DNA of 23,216 nt from the NCBI GenBank assembly GCA_038895395.1, contig JAWANJ010000011.1, positions 1 through 23,216 of the forward strand, given 5' to 3'. Positions 7,192-15,657 of this stretch are shown here, piece after piece. Position 1 is the first letter of the stretch; each line of letters starts with the position of its first letter. This DNA is from DTGL01 sp038895395 (GTDB taxonomy: Archaea; Iainarchaeota; Iainarchaeia; Iainarchaeales; DTGL01). The position numbers and the translations under genes were made by a program. The notes beneath the pieces were generated by a model, which did no database searches, was not told the origin of the DNA, and saw only the letters and a list, made by a program, of their open reading frames with translations.

Positions 7192-10152
7192 CATGAACAG
7201 TAAGCCGTATAGTGGATGACTAGGCTTGAGGACAGATGAAGGGCGTGACAAGCTGCGATAAGCTCAGGCGAGCTGCATGTAAGCTTTGAACCTGAGATCC
7301 CCGAATTGCTCCGCGAGGAGCTGGAATGCGGTGAATTGAAGCATCTTAGTAACCGCAAGAGGAGAAAGCAAACGCGATGCCGTGAGTATCGGCGAGAGAA
7401 AGCGGCACAGGGCAAACCGAACCTTCGTGTGAAAACACGTAGGGATGTGGTGTTTGGACCTGAGTAAGCCTAAGGGCCTAAAGCTGAAGTATCCTGGAAT
7501 GGATCGCCATAGAGTGTGAAAGCCACGTAAGCAATAGGCCTATGGCTAGTCTCAGAGTTCCAGAGTAGCGTGCATTGAATTGTGCGCGTGAAGGTGGGAG
7601 GCTTTAACTTCCAACCCTAAATATCCCTCAAGACCGATAGCAAACTAGTACCGTGAGGGAAAGTTGAAAAGTACCCCTAACGGGGGGTGAAAAGCGTCTG
7701 AAACTATACGGTTACAGGCGGATGCGGCTCCAAAGAAAAGACGCTTTTTCGAGCAAGCTTCCGTAAGGTTGCAAGCGAGGAAAAGCTGATCAGAGTCGCA
7801 TCGTCCGTCTTGAAAAATGGGCGAGGGAGTTTGCTGGTGTGGCGAGGCTAATGCCCTCAAGGCAGCAGCCGTAGTGAAAGCGAGTTTCCGCAGCTGCTTT
7901 TTTAGCAGTGAGGGAAAGCGTGTTAAAGCACGTAAGTCACACCGGCCAGACCTGAAGCCGAGTGATCTATTCCTGGGCAAGGTGAAGCCTTCCTTCCGGA
8001 AGGTCGAGGCCTGCAACCGGTTCTAGTCTATCTGTTCGGGTGACCTGGGAATAGGCGCGAAATACGACTCGCACTCGGCAATAGCAGGCTCCCCCCGAAG
8101 TAGCTCTCAGGCTAGCCTGGCCGGAGAGTGGCAATGGCGTAAAGATACTGATTAGAAGGTAACGGGTCGAGAGGCCTGGCCTTCTTATCAAACTCTAAAG
8201 TTATTGCCCTCGAAGATGGCTGGAGTAGGGGCACGCGGATAAGCTGCGTGTCTTGGAGGGGAACAACCCAGACATAGGTTAAGGCCCATAAATGTCAGTT
8301 AAGTGCTAAACCGAAGGATATCTCTGTCCTAATACAATTGGGAGGTAGGCTTAGAAGCAGCCATCCTTTAAAGAGTGCGTAATAGCTCACCAATCTAGGG
8401 CAGAGGTTCCGAAAATAATCTGGGCTAAAACTGGCTGCCGAAACCTATGGCTTCTCTTTGAGAAGCGGTAGGGGGGTACTCTGGTGGAGAAAAAGTTGCT
8501 CAGTGATGAGCAATGAATCCGCCAGAGCTATGGATCCTCGCGCTAGTAGCAACGATTGATGGGTGAAAATCCCATCCGCCGAAAGGGCAAGGGTTCCTTA
8601 GCGCTGATCATCAGCTAAGGGTTAGTCGGTCCTAAGTGCTACCGTAACACGAGTAGCACGAATGGGAAACGGGTTCATATTCCCGTACTGTCTGAATACG
8701 TTTTCGGCAACGAAAGCCCACACTTTGACACCTTAGGCTACACCAAGTTCCACTGCCGTGGAATCTAATCTGCATAAGCCTCTGGAGAACCGTCATGGTG
8801 AGAAGGAGGCAAAAGCAGAGATGGGCCGCAAGGTTTGGTCGAGGCCTAGGGTCAGTGAAAAGAGGTGTGGGAAGGATTTCAGACAACCGTACCGAGAACC
8901 GGGAGAGGTGCCCTGGCTGAAAAGGCCAAGGCGTATCGGGATAACCGCACTAAGGGAACTCGGCAAATTAGCCCCGTATCTTCGGTAGAAGGGGTGCCTG
9001 CTTCGCAAGAAGCAGGTCTCAGTGACTAGGGGGGTCCGACTGTTTATTAAAAACAAAGGTTTCTGCAAGTCCGAAAGGATGAGTACAGAAACCGACCTCT
9101 GCTCACTGCCAGTAGGTGAAACTCCTTTCCAAGGGAGCTAAGCCCTGGTGAAGAGCGGGCCTAACTCTGAGGCTCTCATGGTAGCGTAATACCTTGCCGG
9201 TTTAATGCCGGCTTGCACCAAGGAGGTAACGAGATCCCCACTGTCCCTAGTGTGATCCCGGCGAACTCGCTGCGCGGTGAGTATGCCGCGGACTCCCAGT
9301 GGGAAGAGAAGACCCCACGGAAGTTTACCGCAGCCTGATGCTGTAATATGGTTTCTGAAGTGAAGAGTAGGTGGGAGCCATCGAAGTGTTCTCGCTAGGG
9401 AACATGGAGGCGACAATGGGACACCACCCTTTAGGAACCATGTTGCTAACTCGAAAGAGGACAACGTTAGGTGGGCGGTTCGGCTGGGGCGGTACACCCC
9501 TGAAAAGATATCAGGGGTATCCAAAGGTCTGCTCAGGCGGGTCAGAAATCCGCCGTAGAATACAAGGGTAAAAGCAGGCTTTATCGGGTTTTGCACAGCG
9601 AGAAACCCGATTGCGAAAGCACGGCCTAGCGAACACTGGTGTGCCCTTTAAAGGGGCCCCGGTCTGATAATGAACTTACCCTGGGGGTAACGGATCCGTC
9701 GCGGGTGAGAGTCCACATCGACCCCGCGGTTTGATACTTCGCTGTCGGCTCAAGGCATCCTGGCTGTGCATAAGCAGCCAAGGGTGGAGGTGTTAACTCA
9801 TTAAAGCCTTACGTTAGTTGGGTTGAGAACGGTGCGAGCCAGTTTGGATACTATCTGCTGGGAGTGCTGGTTGGCTGAGGGGAAGGTCCATTAAGTACGA
9901 GAGGAACGATGGGCCGCAGCCTCTGGTGTACCGGTTGTCTGGCAAGGCAACGCCGGGTAGCTACGCTGTAGTTGATAAGAGCTGAAAGCATCTAAGCTCG
10001 AAGCAACCCCTGAAAAGAGCCAACCATCCCCGAACCTTCGCAAGAAGGCTAGGGGCGAGGGCGTCGCTAAAAGAGCGGTTTGATAGGTCCGTGGTGTAAG
10101 ACGCAAGCTTCGGCGAGCGTTTCAGCCTACGGATACTAAAAGCCCGAGGTTT
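7192..10152 (+). rRNA. 23S ribosomal RNA
   Basis: Large-subunit rRNA, about 2.96 kb, archaeal length. It is recognised from the 5' region (GTGGATGACTAGGCTTGAGG, CAAGCTGCGATAAGC), the P-loop region CTGGGGCGG (9485-9493), the sarcin-ricin loop AGTACGAGAGGA (9894-9905) and the peptidyl-transferase segment GGTAAC...TCGCTGTCGGCTC. In that segment the base equivalent to E. coli A2503 is C (9742) and A2448 is G (9687), while pairs 2455-2496 and 2456-2495 are changed on both sides. No intron or large insertion was noticed. Ends are estimated from consensus and from the flanking processing stem. 5S rRNA is not linked. Confidence 0.96.
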
Positions 10153-10154
10153 GT

Positions 10155-10176
10155 GCGGTTGATGTCTATGCTAACA
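10155..10176 (+). other. 23S processing stem, 3' arm
   Basis: GCGGTTGATGTCTATGCTAA plus CA, complementary to 7169-7190. It is directly followed by the T-rich termination region. Confidence 0.85.
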
Positions 10177-10216
10177 TTTTTCGCTTTTTTTATTTTTTGA
10201 CTGTGTTTTTGATTTT
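10177..10216 (+). terminator. T-rich rRNA operon terminator
   Basis: Several T-runs, TTTTT at 10177-10181, TTTTTTT at 10185-10191 and TTTTTT at 10193-10198, follow the 23S processing stem. Archaeal RNA polymerase terminates at such runs without needing a hairpin. Assigned by position and composition. Confidence 0.65.
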
Positions 10217-10233
10217 AAGTTTTAAAATTATAG

Positions 10234-10243
10234 TTTATTTAAA
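10234..10243 (+). promoter_or_regulatory. TATA box for RNase P RNA
   Basis: TTTATTTAAA centred about 28 bp before the predicted RNase P RNA 5' end, the standard archaeal spacing. It implies transcription independent of the rRNA operon. Confidence 0.55.
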
Positions 10244-10266
10244 CTTTTTTTGACATAACTTATTTT

Positions 10267-10529
10267 GGTAGCGGAAGGCCAGCTGACGGGGCTATTGCCC
10301 TGAGGAAAGTCCGCCCACCCTAAAAAAAGCGTGAAGAGCGCACTCCCGAGAGGGAGTCCTGGAGAACAGAAACGAGACCACTGCAATGCAAGCAATGATC
10401 AAAACTGAGCGCATTGCTGTGGATGAAACGTGCTCCAGGAGGGTGCAAGCCTTTAAGGCGCTTAGACAAATGCTGGCAGGCCTTTGCTTTGCAAAGGCGT
10501 AACAGAAGGCGGCTTACTCTCCGCTGCCC
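10267..10529 (+). ncRNA. rnpB: RNase P RNA
   Basis: Catalytic RNA of RNase P, which trims tRNA 5' leaders. The universal conserved segment GAGGAAAGTCC is at 10302-10312, the CR IV-like ACAGAAACGAGACC follows at about 10367-10380, and the 3' conserved ACAGAAGGCGGCTTA is at about 10502-10516. Helix P1 closes the molecule: GGTAGCGGA (10267-10275) with TCCGCTGCC (10520-10528), one G-U. The size, about 263 nt, is at the compact end for archaeal forms. It has its own likely TATA box upstream and lies about 115 bp after 23S. Confidence 0.95.
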
Positions 10530-10804
10530 AATTATTTTTCCAAATCATCATTGATTTTTTTCTTAAAATTCTCAAAAAAATCTTTGTTTGTTTGCTATTT
10601 GAACCATGCTTTTTTACTTTTTCGACCTAGTTTCGATTGTGCCTTATTCTGTAACACTTGTTTTATCCTTGATTTCTTTGGGAAAACTCGAATCCACGGG
10701 TTCTTAAAGTAAGTAAATTGGCATAAAAACGCTATAAATCGAGGCCAAAAGGTTAATAAACAGGTTTAATATAAATTTTAATGCTGTGATATGCTGTGAT
10801 AAGC
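10530..10804. other. AT-rich intergenic region with promoter
   Basis: No gene is supported. It begins with T-runs that probably terminate RNase P RNA. Near the end there is a TATA-like TTTAATATAAAT at about 10765-10776, and a perfect tandem duplication of ATGCTGTGAT at 10781-10790 and 10791-10800, immediately before the next gene. A second TATA-like element, CTATAAAT, occurs near 10732-10739. A minus-strand open frame of about 40 codons here has no start codon and is not called. Confidence 0.5.
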
Positions 10805-11968
10805 ATGAAATCTGTTTGGCGTTCTATCATTATTAGTACCTTTGCATTATTGTTACTGTTCACAGTTAATGCTCAGCTTATTAACTTCACACTTGAGCCA
10901 GACATTTTGCAAAGCAAAGAAATAACACTCAATTATGGACAGTCGCTCCAGCTCAGGGCTGAGCTTAGTGGGCCAAAGCTTCTTGAAGCAAGAAACATAA
11001 CTATGAAGATGAAAATAGCCGAAACAGGCTACGAAAAATATTTTACAAAAGAAGCTCACAACATATACACGCTAAAGGCAACGATACCTGATAATCGCTT
11101 ATATGAAAAAATATTAATACATTTTGAGTTAAGAGCAGAGCTAGATCAAGAAGTAATTGTTAGAAGGTGGGTAAACGTAAATCTTACTGATAAACTAAAC
11201 ATAGAAATTGTTGAACCATCTGGAAGCATATTTGGCACAGGAACAATCGAAAGGATAAAGGCCAAGGTAAACTATTATAATATGCAACCATTCGACAAGG
11301 AAAAGCTTCTTGCCGAGGTTATTGTCGATAAAGGAATTGAAAAAAAAGTGGAGTTGGTAAAAGAAGGCGACCTATATGTTGCTCAACTACCAGAACCCAT
11401 TCAAGAAGGAAACCATGAGATAGCACTTCGACTCATAGGAAGTTATAAAGGTGTGGGAGTGGTTAACACTCAACCAAATATCATATTGCCAATCATAGTT
11501 TTCATATTGATTTTTGGCCTTTCAGTTTTTGCTTATAAGAAAATTGTATCTCGGTTAATGATTTCAGCAGAAATTTCAGCAGCAAAAGAACCTGTAAAAA
11601 AATCTTTAGCAAAGGAGGAGATAGTGTTACCAATAGAAAGAAAGGAACCGGTCTCTCAAAAAAGTTTTTTGGATGTGGTTGTACCTAGCATAAAAAAGGA
11701 AAAAGATGCGGGGGTGCTTATACAAAAGGAGAAAATTGCCGAACCTAAGGAAGAAAAAAGATTAGAGGAGTTTGTGATTGAAAAGCCAAAGCCAACATAT
11801 GAGATACCAATAAGCAAAACAGAAAAGGCAGAAAGCAAAGAAATTATACAGCTAAGAGAAAGCAGTGAGCTTAAAAAAGAGGTAAAAGAAGAACAAGCAA
11901 CAGAAGAGAAAAAGGAAACCACATCTGCTTTGTTCCCATTGTTTATGCCGAAAAGAAAAACAAAATAA
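10805..11968 (+). CDS. Predicted signal-anchored surface protein, unknown function
   Basis: Not recognised as a named family. From ATG 10805 (387 residues) it starts with a signal peptide (about 1-23, ending TVNA before QLIN). About 200 residues of beta-rich, probably extracytoplasmic sequence follow, apparently two Ig-like or beta-sandwich units (about 24-130 and 131-220). A single membrane helix (about 226-244, IILPIIVFILIFGLSVFAY) comes next, then about 140 residues rich in Lys and Glu, predicted disordered and cytoplasmic, ending FPLFMPKRKTK. A GTG at 10796 is an alternative start three codons earlier. The TATA element near 10765-10776 would put transcription start near 10795-10800, so the message is probably leaderless. 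The gene ends 14 bp before serS and may be co-transcribed with it. Confidence 0.8.
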   Translation: MKSVWRSIIISTFALLLLFTVNAQLINFTLEPDILQSKEITLNYGQSLQLRAELSGPKLLEARNITMKMKIAETGYEKYFTKEAHNIYTLKATIPDNRLYEKILIHFELRAELDQEVIVRRWVNVNLTDKLNIEIVEPSGSIFGTGTIERIKAKVNYYNMQPFDKEKLLAEVIVDKGIEKKVELVKEGDLYVAQLPEPIQEGNHEIALRLIGSYKGVGVVNTQPNIILPIIVFILIFGLSVFAYKKIVSRLMISAEISAAKEPVKKSLAKEEIVLPIERKEPVSQKSFLDVVVPSIKKEKDAGVLIQKEKIAEPKEEKRLEEFVIEKPKPTYEIPISKTEKAESKEIIQLRESSELKKEVKEEQATEEKKETTSALFPLFMPKRKTK

Positions 11969-11982
11969 TTGGTCTGATGTGA

Positions 11983-13302
11983 ATGCCTTTAATAAAAAAT
12001 CTTATAAATCAAAAGGAACAATATCTGCAAGTTCTAGAAGCAAGAAGGTCTCCAGCAAGCGTTGTTGAAAATTTTATGCAAGGTATTAAACTTTATTCTG
12101 ATTGGATTGTTGGCACAAAAAAACTTCAAGAACTAAGAACAGAAAGAAACAAGCTGAGCAAAGAATATGGAAAAAATAAGGATAAAAAGTTATTAAAGGA
12201 TGCAGAAACTTTAAAAAAAGAAATAGAAGTTCTGGAAAAAACACTTAATGAATATGAAGAGAAAATAAAACAGATTGAACTTACATTGCCAAACTGGCTG
12301 GCTGATGATGTTGGCATTGGTGAGCCATATATTTCAAAACCCATAGAATATTGTGGCATACCAAAAGTCCAAGTCACACGAGCAAAAGAATTTGAAATGA
12401 ATTATCCTGGAGTACACTATGAAACTACTGAAAAGGTTTTGCATCACTACGACCTTGTTGGAAAGCTTATAGATCAAGAAATTGCTGCTGAGATTGCTGG
12501 TTCAAGGTTCTACTGTGAATTTGACGAACTTGTAATTCTTGATTTTGCTCTGACAATGTATGGTATAGACTATTTCAGAAAAAAGGGATATGCACAACGT
12601 TTGATGATAACACCATACCTTATGAAGAAAACAGTTGAAGAAAATATCACTTATTTCACAAGTTTTGCTGAAACCATATTCGAGCTTGAAAAGGAAGGTC
12701 TTGTATTGATACCATCTTCAGAGCACACAATAGTGGCTTTTTATGCAGATAGAATTTTCGAAGAAAAGGAGTTGCCTTTGCGCGTAATGGCATGGTCTCC
12801 ATGCTTTCGCAAAGAGGCGGGAGCACATGGAAAAGATACTAAAGGTATTTTTAGAGCAAAGCAATTCCACAAGCTTGAGATACACACAATCCTGCCAGAG
12901 CAAGGAGATTTAGATGAAGTCGAACGCATAAGAAAAGACGTACAAGAATTTATGTTGTCTTTAGGACTTCCAAATAGAAGCGTTATAGTGCATGCCTCTG
13001 AAACTGACATGAGGGCAATAAAACAGGTAGATATAGAAACATGGATGCCGGCCCAAAATCAGTATCGTGAAACACATTCAATTGCGACAATGGGAACTTG
13101 GGTCTCGGAAAAAGTCAAAATGAGGTATACCACTAGGCAGCATGAACGTAAACCCACTAAAAATGTATATGCCACTGCTGTGGCAACACAACGCACTTTG
13201 TGCGCTCTAGTAGAGAATCATTATAACCCCAAGGATAACGCTATTTATGTTCCAAAGCCTTTGCAAAGATATGCACTTGGAATCGAAAAAATAAAGCTTT
13301 AA
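11983..13302 (+). CDS. serS: Seryl-tRNA synthetase
   Basis: Class II synthetase that charges tRNA-Ser. Residues about 44-100 are a charged helical hairpin, the usual tRNA-binding coiled-coil arm. Motif 2 is clear at 275-299 (FRKEAGAHGKDTKGIFRAKQ then FHKLE), and WMPAQNQYRET matches the family's WLPAQxxYRE. After that it departs from the consensus. The normal SxCSNxxDFQARR block reads THSIATMGTWVSEKVK, and motif 3, normally TLNGSGxAxGRTLxAxxEN, reads NVYATAVATQRTLCALVEN, keeping the arginine (R404) but not the Asn-Gly-Ser-Gly. The TAE loop is SSE. Length, 439, is normal. Serine tRNA is still the best call from motif 2 and the overall architecture. The ATG at 11983 has no clear Shine-Dalgarno site. 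Confidence 0.9.
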   Translation: MPLIKNLINQKEQYLQVLEARRSPASVVENFMQGIKLYSDWIVGTKKLQELRTERNKLSKEYGKNKDKKLLKDAETLKKEIEVLEKTLNEYEEKIKQIELTLPNWLADDVGIGEPYISKPIEYCGIPKVQVTRAKEFEMNYPGVHYETTEKVLHHYDLVGKLIDQEIAAEIAGSRFYCEFDELVILDFALTMYGIDYFRKKGYAQRLMITPYLMKKTVEENITYFTSFAETIFELEKEGLVLIPSSEHTIVAFYADRIFEEKELPLRVMAWSPCFRKEAGAHGKDTKGIFRAKQFHKLEIHTILPEQGDLDEVERIRKDVQEFMLSLGLPNRSVIVHASETDMRAIKQVDIETWMPAQNQYRETHSIATMGTWVSEKVKMRYTTRQHERKPTKNVYATAVATQRTLCALVENHYNPKDNAIYVPKPLQRYALGIEKIKL

Positions 13303-13345
13303 TTAGTTTGCGTGCTTTAATTAAAATTATTAGGTTAAAAATGTT

Positions 13346-13418
13346 GGGCCCGTAGCTCAGTTGGCAGAGCACCAGACTCTTAATCTGGGTGTCGCGGGTT
13401 CGATCCCCGTCGGGCCCA
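13346..13418 (+). tRNA. tRNA-Lys (anticodon CUU)
   Basis: A 73-nt cloverleaf without intron. Acceptor GGGCCCG (13346-13352) pairs with CGGGCCC (13411-13417), discriminator A13418, CCA not encoded. The anticodon stem is CCAGA/TCTGG and the loop is CTCTTAA with anticodon CTT at 13379-13381. The T loop is GGTTCGATCC. An AT-rich TATA-like element, CTTTAATTAAAATT, at about 13315-13328 lies at the right distance upstream. Confidence 0.97.
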
Positions 13419-13464
13419 TGATTTTCGCATTTTTTAAGAATTTTATGTAACGCAAATTAAACAT

Positions 13465-13478
13465 GCATAATATATAGC
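13465..13478 (+). promoter_or_regulatory. TATA box of the DNA ligase gene
   Basis: GCATAATATATAG, about 30 bp before the ligase ATG at 13503. With normal archaeal spacing transcription would begin at or within a few bases of the start codon, so the mRNA is likely leaderless. It would also drive the downstream small membrane protein gene. Confidence 0.6.
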
Positions 13479-13502
13479 CTTTTCTATAGTTTATTAGTAT
13501 TT

Positions 13503-15362
13503 ATGAAGTTCATTGATGTTGCAGAGTGTATGGAAAGAATTGAAAAAATTAGTTCGAGAATAGATATAACATCAGAGTTGGCAAAACTTTTTGAGAAGGC
13601 AAATGCTGATGAGATCGACAAAATAGTATACCTTATGCAGGGCCGAGTTGCACCAGCATATGCTGGACTTGAAGTTGGACTTGGTGAAAACTTTGTTATA
13701 GATGCAATTGTAAATACAACCGGATACAGCGAAGAAGAAGTTAAGAAAGCCTATAAGGACTTGGGGGATCTTGGGCTTGTTGCTCAAAAATTGATTTATC
13801 ATAAAAAACAACGCTCGCTTTTTTTTGAAGACCTAACCCTTGACAAAGTTTTTTACAATTTTTTTAAGATAAGCACGCTTTCAGGTCAAGGCTCGCAAGA
13901 TCTGAAGATAAAACTTTTTGCTGAACTTTTGAATTCGGCCAAACCTGTGGAAGCGAAGTTCATTGTGCGCATACCACTTGGTACCCTAAGGCTTGGTGTT
14001 GGAGATCCAACAATACTAGACGCGCTAGCAGAGATAAAAATTGAGGAATTTAAACACAAAAATCCGTCAGTAGAAAAAGAACTAAGCACACGTTATGAGG
14101 GCGCGGAACTTCATAGGCAAATAAGGGCAAGGCTGAGAGAAAAAATTGAAGCAAAATACAACGTACATTCTGATTTAGGGCACATTGCAAAAAAGCTTAA
14201 AGAAAAAGGTTTAGATGCACTCGATGAGATAGATATAATGATTGGGATACCTATAAGGCCGACTTTGGCTGAACGACTATCTACAGCAAAAGAGATAATC
14301 GAAAAGCTTGGTACTTGTGCAGTGGAAGGCAAACTTGACGGTTTCAGAATGCAAATTCACAAAGATGTTGACAAGGTCATAATTTTTTCTCGTAGACAAG
14401 AAAACATGACATTTATGTTTCCTGAGATAGTGGATGGTGTAAAAAAGCAGATAAAAACAAACAAGACAATAGTTGAAGGTGAAGCAATAGCCTTTGACGA
14501 GAACACAGGGCATTTTTATCCTTTTCAAGTAACTATTCAGAGAAAAAGAAAGTATGGTATAAATCAATTTGCAGAGAAATACCCCTTGAAACTATTTTTG
14601 TTTGATGTAATGTGTGTTAATGGAAAAAGCATTATGGAAAAGCCATTCATTGAAAGAAGAAAAATTCTTGAAAGCTTAGTGGAAAAAGGAGATGTGGTTG
14701 AACTAACTGAAATGAAAATAGTATCCAAAGAAAAAGAACTTGAAGAATTTTTCAGTTATTGTATAGAACGTGGCCTTGAAGGAGTAATCGCTAAAGACCT
14801 GAATGAAAAGTACATTGCTGGTGCGAGGAAATTTGCATGGATTAAGCTCAAGCGTTCGTATAAAGGAGAGCTCACGGATACTATTGATGTAGCGATAATA
14901 GGCTTCTATAAGGGCAGAGGTCAAAGAGCAGAGTTTGGCATAGGGGCATTACTGGGAGCAGTTTACAACAAGAAGAACTCTGTTTTTGAATCAATAGCAA
15001 AAATTGGTTCAGGGCTTACAGAAGAGCAAATGCGTGATTTTGAAAAAATGCTCAAAAGTGTTGTCTTGAATAAGAAACCAAAAAATGTTGTCTGTGATCT
15101 TGAACCTGACTACTGGACTGAGCCCAAATATGTTGTTGAGGTTGTTGCCGATGAAATCACTAGAAGCCCTGTGCATTCGTGTGCTAAAGACATACTTGGG
15201 GAAGGACTTGCATTAAGGTTTCCCAGAATCGTTAAACACAGGGTTGACAAAGCACCTGAAGATGCTACAACTACTGAAGAAATAGTAGAGATGTTTAAAA
15301 AGCAAAAACAAATAGTCACTGAAAGCGAAGAAGAAAAGGGAGAAAAGGCAGGGGGCAAGTAA
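13503..15362 (+). CDS. lig: ATP-dependent DNA ligase
   Basis: Replicative and repair ligase that seals nicks through an enzyme-adenylate intermediate. The 619-residue protein has the archaeal/eukaryotic order: N-terminal DNA-binding domain (about 1-240), adenylation domain, and OB fold. Motif I is EGKLDGFRMQ with catalytic K277; motif III is FSRRQENMT (295-303); VEGEAIA, EGVIAKD (motif IV) and AWIKLKR (motif V) follow; the C-terminal LRFPRIVKHRVDK matches motif VI. The last 35 residues are a charged tail rich in Glu and Lys. Probably leaderless from the upstream TATA box. One base separates its stop from the ATG of the next small gene. Confidence 0.97.
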   Translation: MKFIDVAECMERIEKISSRIDITSELAKLFEKANADEIDKIVYLMQGRVAPAYAGLEVGLGENFVIDAIVNTTGYSEEEVKKAYKDLGDLGLVAQKLIYHKKQRSLFFEDLTLDKVFYNFFKISTLSGQGSQDLKIKLFAELLNSAKPVEAKFIVRIPLGTLRLGVGDPTILDALAEIKIEEFKHKNPSVEKELSTRYEGAELHRQIRARLREKIEAKYNVHSDLGHIAKKLKEKGLDALDEIDIMIGIPIRPTLAERLSTAKEIIEKLGTCAVEGKLDGFRMQIHKDVDKVIIFSRRQENMTFMFPEIVDGVKKQIKTNKTIVEGEAIAFDENTGHFYPFQVTIQRKRKYGINQFAEKYPLKLFLFDVMCVNGKSIMEKPFIERRKILESLVEKGDVVELTEMKIVSKEKELEEFFSYCIERGLEGVIAKDLNEKYIAGARKFAWIKLKRSYKGELTDTIDVAIIGFYKGRGQRAEFGIGALLGAVYNKKNSVFESIAKIGSGLTEEQMRDFEKMLKSVVLNKKPKNVVCDLEPDYWTEPKYVVEVVADEITRSPVHSCAKDILGEGLALRFPRIVKHRVDKAPEDATTTEEIVEMFKKQKQIVTESEEEKGEKAGGK

Positions 15363-15363
15363 G

Positions 15364-15618
15364 ATGTCTGCACTAAAAATACCTCTTTTAGAAAAAGCTA
15401 TTATTTTTTTAATAAGTTTTATCATAGTAGTTTACGTTCTTGTTAGATTTAGGGTGTGGGGCAACGATTTTATAAGATATTTCTTCATGACCGAAAGATG
15501 GCCTGAGCTTATATTTGTTGTCTTGATAACAGCAGCATTATCAATGTTTTTTTCTTGGATGCTAAGGTTGGAATTCCGATTATTTACAGACTTTGGAGAG
15601 AAATATCGAAAACGATAA
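15364..15618 (+). CDS. Small two-helix membrane protein, unknown function
   Basis: An 84-residue protein with two hydrophobic helices (about 10-30, KAIIFLISFIIVVYVLV, and 48-66, ELIFVVLITAALSMFFSWM), short basic ends (EKYRKR) and no recognised motif. The ATG follows the ligase stop after one base, with the G-rich GGGGGC at the ligase 3' end as a possible ribosome binding site, so it is probably expressed from the ligase transcript. Family not recognised. Confidence 0.75.
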   Translation: MSALKIPLLEKAIIFLISFIIVVYVLVRFRVWGNDFIRYFFMTERWPELIFVVLITAALSMFFSWMLRLEFRLFTDFGEKYRKR

Positions 15619-15657
15619 TGGGTAAACAAATTAAAAACATTTTGACTTTATTTTGAA

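Noticed and set aside
10597..10740. Basic minus-strand frame of about 40 codons (YFKNPWIRVFPKKSRIKQ), resembling a small ribosomal protein
   Set aside because: No start codon, no recognised family, and it lies in an AT-rich spacer containing promoters.
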